Below, one piece after another: positions 1 to 8,215 of a DNA stretch of 64,000 nucleotides (the stretch's first letter is position 1; each line of letters starts with the position of its first letter). The notes below the pieces were generated by a model, which saw nothing but the letters and a program-made list of their open reading frames with translations, had not been told where the DNA came from and ran no database searches. The position numbers and the translations under genes were made by a program. This DNA is from Bacteroides intestinalis DSM 17393 (GTDB lineage: Bacteria > Bacteroidota > Bacteroidia > Bacteroidales > Bacteroidaceae), in NCBI RefSeq assembly GCF_000172175.1, contig NZ_ABJL02000008.1:2418001-2482000 (forward strand), in the 5' to 3' direction.

Positions 1-45
1 CATTTCTCTTGTGTTTACGAGCCCTAAATCTTTGTAATTAATCAT
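1..45 (-). CDS. Class II fructose-bisphosphate aldolase, N-terminal 15 residues only
   Basis: The minus strand from an ATG at 45 reads MINYKDLGLVNTREM and runs off the window edge. This matches, from memory, the N-terminus of class II (zinc) fructose-1,6-bisphosphate aldolase of Bacteroides, the glycolytic enzyme that splits fructose bisphosphate into two triose phosphates. Only 15 codons are visible, so no active-site residue can be checked. A TACTTTTG -7 box lies at 92..85 on the same strand. The identification rests on one short peptide and is moderate. Confidence 0.6.
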   Translation of the reverse strand, partial: MINYKDLGLVNTREM

Positions 46-84
46 TTTGTTTAAAGTTTATTGTTAGTGAATAAAAATTCTACG

Positions 85-92
85 CAAAAGTA
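85..92 (-). promoter_or_regulatory. Probable -7 box for the aldolase gene
   Basis: Minus-strand TACTTTTG fits the Bacteroidota -7 consensus TAnnTTTG and would give a leader of about 33 nt before the ATG at 45. No clear TTTG -33 box is seen at the expected spacing. Confidence 0.35.
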
Positions 93-270
93 AGCATTAT
101 CCTTTAAATGGAAGAACAGGTTGGGAATAAATTATCGTATTATCCCCATTGAAACAATTCCATTTTAAAGCTATTGGATGATTTTAACAGAATATTGTAA
201 TCTCTATGTTACAAACTCTTTTCATCTGTAGCCTTCATCAGCCTCTTCTGCATACCTTTATATAGATAAC

Positions 271-301
271 AAAAAAAACGGAAAGCAAGTTTAGCTTCCC
301 G
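271..301 (-). terminator. Rho-independent terminator after the EEP-family gene
   Basis: On the minus strand CGGGAAGC and GCTTTCCG form an 8-bp stem with one G-U pair, followed directly by eight T. It sits 26 bp beyond the stop codon at 327. Confidence 0.75.
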
Positions 302-326
302 GTCTTCGTTTACACATTATTATATA

Positions 327-1334
327 TTACTTTTTCAAATAAATGATAGTGGGTAAATGGTCGCTGTAGCCATTCAACCAAACACGTCCGCCGTGCGTGC
401 GCAAGGGAGAGCCTTTGTACTTGCCATCCTGCTGAAAAAGGTATTCACGGATAAAGACTTCATTATGATCGTACTTCAAACCTTTCTTGGCTTTCAGCAA
501 AGGACGAGAGACCACAATCTGGTCGAACAAGTTCCACTTGCCACGATAGAGCAATGTTCCCACACCTTTATCTTCAAGGGTTTCCCACCAGGGATTATAG
601 AATTCGCCTTTTTTCACCTGCTTCGCATACTTGCGTGCACCCAGTGTCACCATGCTTTCGTCCATGGGATCGTCATTCATATCCCCCATGACTATCAGCT
701 TCAGTTTCTTGTCCGTACGCATCAGGGAATCTGCCAATGCCCGTACCTGCTTGGCTGCATGTACACGCACCGGAGACTTAGCTCCACGGGAAGGCCAGTG
801 ATTGACGATGAAACAAACGCGTTCGCCTGCCATCTGTCCGTCTACAATAAGGAAGCCACGCGTCAGGTGCACAGTGTCTCCCTCAAAAGGAGTGGAAAGC
901 ACCAGTTTGGAATTGGTAACAGTGAATTGTTCCGGATCATAAAGCAAAGCGCAATCAATGCCCCGTTTATCCGGACCTTCGTAATGCACGAATTTATAGT
1001 TGGATATAGCCGGCTGGCTTACCAAATCTGTCAGTACCCGGTTGTTTTCAGCTTCGGCTACACCGATAACGGCGGGTCCTCCCGGTACGCGATCGCGCGA
1101 CACTTCACTCAGGACTTTGGCAAGGTTCTTCAACTTGGCCTCATACTTCTCAGCCGTCCATACATAACTGCCGGAAGGCAAAAATTCAAGGTCGTTCTTA
1201 CCTGCATCATGAATCGTATCAAACAGGTTCTCAAGATTATAAAACGCAACACTATACAGATCCCGCTCGTTCTGCTGGGCATCTGCTGTAGTGACGCAGA
1301 GCCATAGGGAAATTAAGAAAAGTAGCTTCTTCAT
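327..1334 (-). CDS. Secreted endonuclease/exonuclease/phosphatase (EEP) family protein
   Basis: A 335-residue protein with a cleavable signal peptide (about residues 1-19, ending ADA-QQ), so it probably works in the periplasm or outside. The EEP (DNase I-like) fold is supported by its motifs in order: NLENLFD near 33-39, AEAEN with metal-binding acidic residues near 93-97, NHW with H179, GDMND (D218, N220) and the closing SDH (D325, H326). This superfamily cuts phosphodiester or phosphomonoester bonds with a divalent metal; the substrate cannot be told from sequence. It is a single-gene unit with its own terminator, convergent to nothing nearby. Nuclease and phosphatase are both possible. Confidence 0.85.
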   Translation of the reverse strand: MKKLLFLISLWLCVTTADAQQNERDLYSVAFYNLENLFDTIHDAGKNDLEFLPSGSYVWTAEKYEAKLKNLAKVLSEVSRDRVPGGPAVIGVAEAENNRVLTDLVSQPAISNYKFVHYEGPDKRGIDCALLYDPEQFTVTNSKLVLSTPFEGDTVHLTRGFLIVDGQMAGERVCFIVNHWPSRGAKSPVRVHAAKQVRALADSLMRTDKKLKLIVMGDMNDDPMDESMVTLGARKYAKQVKKGEFYNPWWETLEDKGVGTLLYRGKWNLFDQIVVSRPLLKAKKGLKYDHNEVFIREYLFQQDGKYKGSPLRTHGGRVWLNGYSDHLPTIIYLKK

Positions 1335-1482
1335 GCTGAATATAAATTAAAATACCATGCAAAAATCTGAAATAAAAAGCGATAAACCTATTTTTTGAGG
1401 GAACTTTTTTCTAATTCAGAGAAATGCACTGCCTTTAAACAAAGGTAGACTGCACCTTAAGCAAAAATAAATCTGAATTTAT

Positions 1483-1513
1483 TTTGTATTATCTGCGACT
1501 TGCACTATCTTTG
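1483..1513 (+). promoter_or_regulatory. Bacteroidota-type promoter of rpmE2
   Basis: TTTG at 1483-1486, 19 bp spacer, then TATCTTTG at 1506-1513: an exact match to the TTTG-N19-21-TAnnTTTG consensus. The implied transcript starts near 1520, giving a leader of about 75 nt. Confidence 0.75.
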
Positions 1514-1593
1514 CGCTCTGAAAAATAAGACCATTACACTATTTATTACCAAAATAGTAACCGAATATAATAATTAAAAAAACAAATATTGAA

Positions 1594-1848
1594 ATGAAAA
1601 AAGGTATTCATCCTGAAAATTACCGTCCGGTAGTATTCAAAGATATGTCTAATGGTGACATGTTCTTGTCTCGTTCAACCGTAAATACGAAAGAAACCAT
1701 CGAGTTTGAAGGTGAAACTTATCCGTTAGTAAAGATGGAAATCTCTAACACTTCTCACCCGTTCTATACTGGTAAATCTACATTGGTGGATACAGCTGGT
1801 CGCGTTGATAAGTTCATGAGCCGCTACGGTGACCGTAAAAAGAAATAA
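1594..1848 (+). CDS. rpmE2: 50S ribosomal protein L31 type B
   Basis: An 84-residue protein beginning MKKGIHPENYRPVVFKDMS and ending in a basic DRKKK tail, the usual length and layout for type B L31. It carries no CxxC zinc pairs, which marks it as the zinc-independent paralogue rather than the type A form. L31 sits on the large subunit at the bridge to the small subunit. It has a strong consensus promoter and its own terminator, so it is transcribed alone and probably at a high level. Start codon and reading frame are unambiguous. Confidence 0.95.
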   Translation: MKKGIHPENYRPVVFKDMSNGDMFLSRSTVNTKETIEFEGETYPLVKMEISNTSHPFYTGKSTLVDTAGRVDKFMSRYGDRKKK

Positions 1849-1869
1849 TTCTGCTTCATGAAAGCAAAA

Positions 1870-1904
1870 AAAAGGGAGATTTTGAAAAAAGTCTCCCTTT
1901 TTTA
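1870..1904 (+). terminator. Terminator of rpmE2
   Basis: AAAGGGAGA (1871-1879) pairs with TCTCCCTTT (1892-1900), followed by a T run. It lies 22 bp after the rpmE2 stop and lies before the real start of the next gene. Confidence 0.8.
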
Positions 1905-1938
1905 TATACGTACATACACAAATACTGGCAAATTTCTC

Positions 1939-1946
1939 TATATTTG
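1939..1946 (+). promoter_or_regulatory. -7 box of the TPR histidine kinase gene
   Basis: TATATTTG matches TAnnTTTG and sits 43 bp before the ATG at 1990, which supports that ATG over the in-frame ATG at 1858 that precedes the rpmE2 terminator. A -33 box is not clear. Confidence 0.5.
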
Positions 1947-1989
1947 TATCTCAAAAAAGATTTCCAAAATAGCAGGACAATACTTTGCA

Positions 1990-3969
1990 ATGAGAAACGG
2001 TCTGTATCTGATAATGATACTCTGTACTTTTTTGCTTTCAACACAAACAAAAGCACAGAAAGAAGTGAAATTCAATAAGGATTCCATCCCTCCTGCTTTC
2101 TCTAAATTAAAAACCTATTATAACCAGCCGGAAGTATATCTTTCTCACTGGGAAAAGATAAAGAAAGATATCGACAATAAAAAAGGAGATAAGACAACCG
2201 ATCTATTCTATCTATATAAGGACAGAAATTATTTTCACTATAACCATGGTGACCTAGACAGCTTAAAGAAATACACTCCTATTATAAAAGATTTATCTCT
2301 CCGTCTCCATAACAAAGCAGAATACTATAAGAATTGGAGCTTCTTATGTGAACAAATCATATACTCCAATGCCTCCAAAGAGGATATGGAAGAAATGGAT
2401 AAGATGTACAATGATGCATTAAAAAGGAAAAGTGAAATAGGACTAGCATTTAGCCTGAATGAAATAGCCAACTTTTATGGAGCAAATAAAAATTATGCCA
2501 AAGCCTTACCATATATTACACAAGCCATGCAATTGTTTGAGAAATTGAAATTCTGGGATGAATATACTCCATTATGCTCCAATTACATTGTAATTTTAAC
2601 GAGCACAAATAAATATCAGGAAGCTCAAAATGCATTTTATCATTTAGACTCATTAGCTAACTTGTCACTTACCAGTCCCAGTGTCAATATGAGCATAGCC
2701 CGCATCTTAATGATAAAAGACATGGCCTCAGTGGTATTCACCGAGCCACAGGATACCGTTATCTTGCGAAAGTATCTGGCCGACATAGAGGATTTATACC
2801 GAAAATCACCACACGAGAACCGCATTTACTTATATAATACAAAAGAGAAATATGCCAAATTAAAAGGTGATATTGACACACTACTTGCCTATCAGGATTC
2901 CTCTGCAGAACATTACCGGAAATCCCGCAATGTGATAAACCTTAAAAGGATGTATAATAATAAAGCCTCTGCTTTGCACCGGGCTCACAGATATGACGAA
3001 GCTTATCTTATGCTACGCAAATACGTATCTCTAAGTGACTCATTGTATAAGAATGATACCCAGAAACAGCTTAATGAGTTATCCACCCGCTATAATATGA
3101 ATAAGCTGGAACTTGAAGCCAAAAACATAAGTTTGAAAGCCCGTAATATACAGTTCCTTTATGCTTGTGCCTTGATTGTTGTATTGATAACCACTTTAAT
3201 CATCGGCATCCAGTTCTATCGCCATAAATTGAAAAACAACCGCTTACTGAGAAAACAAGCCCAAGAACTGCAGCAGGCCAATGAAAAGGCACAACAGGCA
3301 CAAATCATGAAGACAGCCTTCATCCAGAATATGAACCATGAAGTACGGACACCGCTGAATGCCATTGTAGGCTTCTCCGAATGTCTGGCAGAAATACCTC
3401 TGAGCAAGGCAGAAACCAAAGAAATCAGTGCCACCATAAAAAAGAATAGCGATAATCTGCTGAAAATCATCAGCGACATGATTTCTATTGCCAATATTGA
3501 CAGTGGAGACCAAACATTAACTTATCAGGAGATTCCGGTGAACGAGCTTGTAAATAAATTACTTCAGGAGATGAAGGAATATGCCCAAGCAAAAGTAAAA
3601 TTTTACTACACCCCATGCCAGACAGACTATATACTTTCGTCTAATGAGGATATCGTACATCAGATACTTATCAATCTGCTACATAATGCACTAAAATTCA
3701 CTTCAAGTGGCGAAGTAGAGTTGAGTTATGAGGTAGACAACAAAAACTACAAATTATACTTCCACGTACGAGACACCGGCATTGGCGTGAAAAGCGAACT
3801 AAAAGAAAAAATATTCTCACGATTCTATAAAGTGGATTCTTTTGTACCCGGCGCCGGATTAGGATTATCCCTATGCCGGATTCTCGCAGAGCGCATAGAA
3901 GCACGGGTATATTTAGACGATACCTACCAGAACGGATGTTTATTCACCTTCGAACACCCATTAAAGTAA
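1990..3969 (+). CDS. Orphan TPR-containing sensor histidine kinase
   Basis: I place the start at 1990 (659 residues), because the longer frame from 1858 runs through the rpmE2 terminator and this start gives a signal peptide, MRNGLYLIMILCTFLLS, ending near TKAQ. The periplasmic part (about 25-380) has helical TPR-like repeats. A single membrane helix lies near 388-412, then a coiled linker rich in Q and A. The HisKA box NHEVRTPLN has phospho-acceptor H450. The ATPase domain follows with the N box around N566, DTGIG at about 595-599 and a GLGLS G box. No response regulator or output domain is fused or adjacent, so its partner is encoded elsewhere. Its signal is unknown. Confidence 0.88.
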   Translation: MRNGLYLIMILCTFLLSTQTKAQKEVKFNKDSIPPAFSKLKTYYNQPEVYLSHWEKIKKDIDNKKGDKTTDLFYLYKDRNYFHYNHGDLDSLKKYTPIIKDLSLRLHNKAEYYKNWSFLCEQIIYSNASKEDMEEMDKMYNDALKRKSEIGLAFSLNEIANFYGANKNYAKALPYITQAMQLFEKLKFWDEYTPLCSNYIVILTSTNKYQEAQNAFYHLDSLANLSLTSPSVNMSIARILMIKDMASVVFTEPQDTVILRKYLADIEDLYRKSPHENRIYLYNTKEKYAKLKGDIDTLLAYQDSSAEHYRKSRNVINLKRMYNNKASALHRAHRYDEAYLMLRKYVSLSDSLYKNDTQKQLNELSTRYNMNKLELEAKNISLKARNIQFLYACALIVVLITTLIIGIQFYRHKLKNNRLLRKQAQELQQANEKAQQAQIMKTAFIQNMNHEVRTPLNAIVGFSECLAEIPLSKAETKEISATIKKNSDNLLKIISDMISIANIDSGDQTLTYQEIPVNELVNKLLQEMKEYAQAKVKFYYTPCQTDYILSSNEDIVHQILINLLHNALKFTSSGEVELSYEVDNKNYKLYFHVRDTGIGVKSELKEKIFSRFYKVDSFVPGAGLGLSLCRILAERIEARVYLDDTYQNGCLFTFEHPLK

Positions 3970-3991
3970 AATATAGGAATGGAATAGGAAA

Positions 3992-4050
3992 TTCCCTACC
4001 TTTTTGTAGGGAAAAGAATAGGGAAGGGAGAAAACTCTTTCCTATTTTTG
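3992..4050 (+). terminator. Two hairpins after the histidine kinase gene
   Basis: TTCCCTAC (3992-3999) pairs with GTAGGGAA (4006-4013) without a T run. A second stem AATAGG (4017-4022) with CCTATT (4041-4046) is followed by TTTG. The second is the more terminator-like, though imperfect. Confidence 0.45.
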
Positions 4051-4101
4051 TATCAGCAATTTTGATAATAAGTCAATAGTACGAACCATAAACGGATCCA
4101 T

Positions 4102-5622
4102 ATGAAACGTCTTATCACTTTCGTTATCCTCGCCGTCCTCCTCTCCACGGCAGGATTTGCTGCCAGACAGAAAGACTTGAGCGGCCCGATTGCCATAAAA
4201 GGCGAACTACAAGAACAGTATGAGGATTTTCCTGCCGGCACTCCCGTAGTGATCCGCAAGGTAGTGAAAATGAAATCGGCAGACCAGGCAGGTCCCAACA
4301 TTTTCTATGCAACCGAAATCAACGGTATACAATTTGCAATACCTTCTTCTGCTCTGAAAACCATTAAACTCTCACCTCCCGAAACCAATCAGGAGTTTTG
4401 GCAGCAAACTTATCTGAAACAACATCTGTATGAGTATTTCGGCGAACGCGGATATAACTCTAAGTTGCGCAAGGAAGTGGACGAAGAATGTCGGGATTAC
4501 CTGTACAAGCTGGAAGAGATCGGTTATGAGGATGATTTCATCACTTCATATGTACAGAATATCTTTGCTAAACTGACTGCCACCGGTATAGATTCCAACC
4601 GCAGCGAACGGTTGAATGTACGCGTCATCCAGTCGCCCGAACCGGATGCTTACATGCTGCCCAACGGCACAATGCTGATTAGTACCGGTCTGCTTTGCAC
4701 ACTTGATTCGGAAGATGAACTTGCCGCCATTATTGCCAATGAGATGTCTCATTTTGTGCTGGACCATCAGGTTAATAACATCTACCGTGCTGAACGCCGT
4801 GCCAAGCGGGCAGCTTTTTTGGGAACGGTTCTTGCCGTCACTGCCGAAGTAGCCCTGGAAGTGGCATACTGGGATGACGATGATACAGCTTTAGGTGTAG
4901 GCGCTGTTGCCAGCATCGGAAGCGTTGCCGCCCTGCTGAATGTAAATGTAGTGAATCGCCTGGGAATGAATTACAAGAATAACCAGGAATACGCAGCCGA
5001 CCGGGTTGCACGTGAGTTATTGGAATTCAAAGGGATGAATCCCGATGGATTGGCGTCTGCACTTTCCAAAGTCATCGGATACTATAATATACAGCAACGC
5101 GGTCATAAGTTGCTTCGCTACGGCAACATCGACAACCTGAAAAAGCGAATAGACAAAGCCGGTGAGGCAGAAAATCAAATCAGTCATCCTTATCTCAAAG
5201 CAACATCGGATGTAGTGACTTTCAACGCAGCCATGAATATGGCAGACCAACGGTATGAAGAAGCCGGAAGATTAATACAGAAGAATATCAATAATAATCT
5301 GGCCACCGACCATGATTACGTTATCTTAGCAAAATCACAGATGGCGCTTTACAACACAGAAGAGGTAAACGAAGAATGTGCCACCCTGCTTTGGAAAGCC
5401 AAAGAACTAGCAGGAGACAGTCCAAATCTTGACATATATAAACAGGAGATTCTATTGCTAATGCGCATGAATAAACAGGCTAAAGCCGCCAGCACATTGA
5501 AGGAATATCTGGGATTACTTTCCCGGTATCAGGAACAAGGGATGCAAGGAGAAGAGGAAGAATGGACAAGCAAAGAAATAGCCTGGGCCAATCAATTATT
5601 AGATAAGATCAACAGATTATAA
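4102..5622 (+). CDS. M48-like (Ste24/BepA-type) peptidase-related protein with altered zinc motif and TPR tail
   Basis: A 506-residue protein with a signal peptide (about 1-21, ending GFAA). The middle has the layout of periplasmic M48 metallopeptidases: the segment around 205-222 aligns with the helix that normally carries HExxH, and EYAAD (E296, D300) supplies the usual third ligand region. Here the motif reads N213-E-M-S-H217: the first histidine is asparagine, coded by AAT. A hydrophobic stretch follows near 235-285, and the C-terminal third looks like TPR repeats, as in BepA-type proteins that handle outer-membrane proteins. Zinc binding is probably weakened or lost, so a chaperone-like or pseudoenzyme role is possible. 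It is a single gene convergent with gcvT. Confidence 0.75.
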   Translation: MKRLITFVILAVLLSTAGFAARQKDLSGPIAIKGELQEQYEDFPAGTPVVIRKVVKMKSADQAGPNIFYATEINGIQFAIPSSALKTIKLSPPETNQEFWQQTYLKQHLYEYFGERGYNSKLRKEVDEECRDYLYKLEEIGYEDDFITSYVQNIFAKLTATGIDSNRSERLNVRVIQSPEPDAYMLPNGTMLISTGLLCTLDSEDELAAIIANEMSHFVLDHQVNNIYRAERRAKRAAFLGTVLAVTAEVALEVAYWDDDDTALGVGAVASIGSVAALLNVNVVNRLGMNYKNNQEYAADRVARELLEFKGMNPDGLASALSKVIGYYNIQQRGHKLLRYGNIDNLKKRIDKAGEAENQISHPYLKATSDVVTFNAAMNMADQRYEEAGRLIQKNINNNLATDHDYVILAKSQMALYNTEEVNEECATLLWKAKELAGDSPNLDIYKQEILLLMRMNKQAKAASTLKEYLGLLSRYQEQGMQGEEEEWTSKEIAWANQLLDKINRL

Positions 5623-5639
5623 AGGAAAGAGTATTATAA

Positions 5640-5733
5640 AGTCTTTTTCACCACAGATTACACGGATTTACACAGATTAAATTATCAATATAAATATCTG
5701 TGTAAATCCGTGTAATCTGTGGTGAAAAAGACT
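5640..5733. repeat. 38-bp perfect inverted repeat between convergent genes
   Basis: The arms 5640-5677 and 5696-5733 are exact reverse complements, with an 18-nt AT-rich loop. The arm contains the word CACAGATTACACGGATTTAC. It occupies almost the whole space between the M48-like gene and gcvT, whose stop codons face each other, so it can act as a bidirectional terminator. The flanking TTTTT/AAAAA are part of the arms. Confidence 0.85.
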
Positions 5734-5737
5734 CCTC

Positions 5738-6823
5738 TTATTTACGGAATGCCGGACGAACCACTACCGCTTTCAGTTTGCGTCCACGCATATCAATGCA
5801 AATCTCCGTACCGACCTTACTATATTCCGGTTTTACATAGCCCATACCGATACCAATCTTACGAGTAGGCGACATAGTGCCTGAAGTTACTACTCCGATA
5901 GCTTCACCCTCTGTATTGAACAATTCATATCCATGACGGGGAATTCCACGCTCCACCATTTCAAAACCGACCAACTTACGGACAGTACCTTCCGCTTTCT
6001 GCTTTTCAAGCATCGGGCGATTGATAAAGTTCTTACCTTCAGCAAACTTGGTAATCCACCCCAAACCGGCTTCAATAGGTGATGTCGTATCATCCAGATC
6101 ATTGCCATACAGGCAGAAGCCCATTTCCAGACGAAGCGTATCGCGTGCACCCAAGCCAATCGGCTTGATACCAAATTCTTCACCTGCCTCAAACACGGCA
6201 TTCCAAATCTTCATGGCAGCTTCGGGATAGAAGTAAAGCTCAAAACCTCCTGCACCGGTATAGCCGGTATTGGAAATAATCACATCTTTCTCACCGGCAA
6301 ACTCACCATGCGTAAAGGTGTAATACGGCAGTTCCGACAAGTTTATGCTCGTCAGTTTCTGCAAAGCAAGAATGGCTTTCGGTCCCTGTACGGCAAGTTG
6401 AGCCATGTGGTCGGAAGCATTTTCCAATTCGGCACCTTCGGTATTGTGCGAAACACACCAGTTCCAGTCTTTTTCTATATTCGAAGCATTCACTACCAGC
6501 AGATATTTCTCCGACTCATAATGATAAACCAGCAAGTCATCTACAATACCGCCTTCTTCGTTGGGAAAACAAGTATATTGCACCTTGCCTGGAGTCAGGG
6601 CAGCCACATTATTGGAAGTCACTTTCTGAAGAAAAGCCAACGCATTGGGGCCTTTCACCCAGAATTCTCCCATGTGGGAAACGTCGAATACACCCACAGC
6701 ATTACAAACGGTGAGGTGTTCATCAATGATACCGGAATATTCTATCGGCATATTATATCCCGCAAACTCATGCATCTTAGCACCCAGCGAGATATGTTTT
6801 TCTGTAAACGGAGTGGTTTTCAT
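5738..6823 (-). CDS. gcvT: Aminomethyltransferase (glycine cleavage system T protein)
   Basis: A 361-residue protein beginning MKTTPFTEKHISLGAKM, full length for GcvT. The family takes the aminomethyl group from the H protein lipoyl arm and passes the carbon to tetrahydrofolate, releasing ammonia. Family hallmarks are visible: DVSHMGEF near 48-55, the folate-binding region with YTGAGGFELY, GLGARDTLRLEMG, and the C-terminal barrel with SPTRKIGIGMGYV. It follows pepT by 16 bp on the same strand, so the two are probably cotranscribed. The gcvP and gcvH genes are not in this window. Its end abuts the long 5640-5733 palindrome. Confidence 0.95.
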   Translation of the reverse strand: MKTTPFTEKHISLGAKMHEFAGYNMPIEYSGIIDEHLTVCNAVGVFDVSHMGEFWVKGPNALAFLQKVTSNNVAALTPGKVQYTCFPNEEGGIVDDLLVYHYESEKYLLVVNASNIEKDWNWCVSHNTEGAELENASDHMAQLAVQGPKAILALQKLTSINLSELPYYTFTHGEFAGEKDVIISNTGYTGAGGFELYFYPEAAMKIWNAVFEAGEEFGIKPIGLGARDTLRLEMGFCLYGNDLDDTTSPIEAGLGWITKFAEGKNFINRPMLEKQKAEGTVRKLVGFEMVERGIPRHGYELFNTEGEAIGVVTSGTMSPTRKIGIGMGYVKPEYSKVGTEICIDMRGRKLKAVVVRPAFRK

Positions 6824-6839
6824 GTCTTAAGGTATTAAA

Positions 6840-8063
6840 TTATTTTTTTGCAACAAGTTCGGCAATCTTCACGATGACCTTCATCGCTTTCTCCATATTC
6901 TGGATAGGAGCGAATTCATATCGTCCATGGAAATTCAGGCCACCTGCAAAGATATTGGGGCAAGGTAAACCTTTGAAAGAAAGTTGTGCGCCATCCGTAC
7001 CACCACGGATAGGTTTCACATTCGGTTTCACACCTACAGCCTCCATTGCGGCAAAAGCCGTATCAATGATATGCATTAACGGTTCAATCTTCTCACGCAT
7101 ATTATAGTATTGGTCACGGAGTTCAAGCGTTGCCGTACCTTCACCATATTCGGCATTGATTTCACTGACAAAGCGTTCTATTTTCTTCTTGCGGCTCTCA
7201 AAACGGGCACGATCATGATCACGGATAATATAAGCCACTGTGGTCTGCTCTACATCACCGTTGAAACTGATGAGATGGTAGAAGCCTTCGTAACCTTCGG
7301 TATGTTCGGGCGTTTCATGAGCAGGCAACATGGCACAGAAACGGTTGGCTACACGAATTGAATTAATCATCTTATTTTTGGCATAACCCGGATGCACATT
7401 GCGACCTTTGAAGGTGATTTTAGCAGATGCCGCATTGAAGTTTTCAAACTCCAACTCTCCTACTTCACCGCCATCCATTGTGTAAGCCCAGTCGCAACCG
7501 AACTTCTCAACATCAAATTTATGTGCGCCCAATCCTATTTCCTCATCCGGATTGAAACCAATACGAATCTTGCCATGCTTGATTTCAGGATGCTCTTTCA
7601 GGTACACTATCGCAGAAACGATTTCGGCAATACCTGCTTTATCATCTGCGCCCAACAATGTCTTGCCATTGGTAACGATCAGGTCTTCACCTTTATGATC
7701 CAGCAGCTCGGGGAACTGAGACGGAGAAAGAACTACATTCTCTTCTGCACAAAGCACGATATCCGAACCGTCATAGTTTTGAACAATGCGGGGAGATACA
7801 TCTTTGCCACTCATATCGGGACTGGTGTCCATGTGGGCGATAAAACCAATAGTAGGTACCGGCTTATCGATATTTGCCGGAAGTGTGGCAAACAAATAGC
7901 CATGCTCATCCAGCGTTATGTCTTCCAAACCTAAAGACTCTAATTCTTCTTTCAGATATTTGGCAAATACCATTTGCCCTGGAGTACTTGGAGTCACCTC
8001 TGTCTCTTCACTGGACTGGGTGTCGAAGCTTACATACTTCAAAAAACGTTCTACTAAAGCCAT
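6840..8063 (-). CDS. pepT: Peptidase T (tripeptide aminopeptidase)
   Basis: A 407-residue cytoplasmic M20-family zinc aminopeptidase that removes the N-terminal residue from tripeptides. Metal and catalytic sites are intact: AHMDTSPD (H77, D79), GADDKAG (D140) and NPDEEIG (E174, E175), with the dimerization insert in the middle and the late GGTDGA and FAGGLNFHGRYE motifs. It has no signal peptide. It is the first gene of a probable pepT-gcvT operon. The region upstream (8064-8149) holds AT-rich repeats of TTTATGA type but no convincing promoter. Confidence 0.95.
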   Translation of the reverse strand: MALVERFLKYVSFDTQSSEETEVTPSTPGQMVFAKYLKEELESLGLEDITLDEHGYLFATLPANIDKPVPTIGFIAHMDTSPDMSGKDVSPRIVQNYDGSDIVLCAEENVVLSPSQFPELLDHKGEDLIVTNGKTLLGADDKAGIAEIVSAIVYLKEHPEIKHGKIRIGFNPDEEIGLGAHKFDVEKFGCDWAYTMDGGEVGELEFENFNAASAKITFKGRNVHPGYAKNKMINSIRVANRFCAMLPAHETPEHTEGYEGFYHLISFNGDVEQTTVAYIIRDHDRARFESRKKKIERFVSEINAEYGEGTATLELRDQYYNMREKIEPLMHIIDTAFAAMEAVGVKPNVKPIRGGTDGAQLSFKGLPCPNIFAGGLNFHGRYEFAPIQNMEKAMKVIVKIAELVAKK

Positions 8064-8149
8064 ATTATTTATTATTTATGATTTATGATCGAGAACATGA
8101 ACTACCAATTATCTATCAACAGTAGTCAATAGTTCTGCCGTAAAGGTAG

Positions 8150-8189
8150 AAAAAGGGGCGTGAACTGCCAAGTAATTCACGCCCCTTTT
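8150..8189 (-). terminator. Terminator of the PurF-like gene
   Basis: AAAAGGGGCGTGAA (8151-8164) and TTCACGCCCCTTTT (8176-8189) are exact complements. On the minus strand the hairpin is followed by a T run and sits 27 bp after the PurF-like stop codon. Confidence 0.85.
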
Positions 8190-8215
8190 TACAAAATGTT
8201 AGTATTTGGAGTTAC

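Noticed and set aside
357..1307. 316-residue open frame opposite the EEP-family gene
   Set aside because: The minus-strand protein has a signal peptide and full motif set; the plus frame has none.
1858..1989. N-terminal extension of the histidine kinase from the ATG at 1858
   Set aside because: It overlaps the rpmE2 terminator and lies before the TATATTTG box; the ATG at 1990 gives a proper signal peptide.
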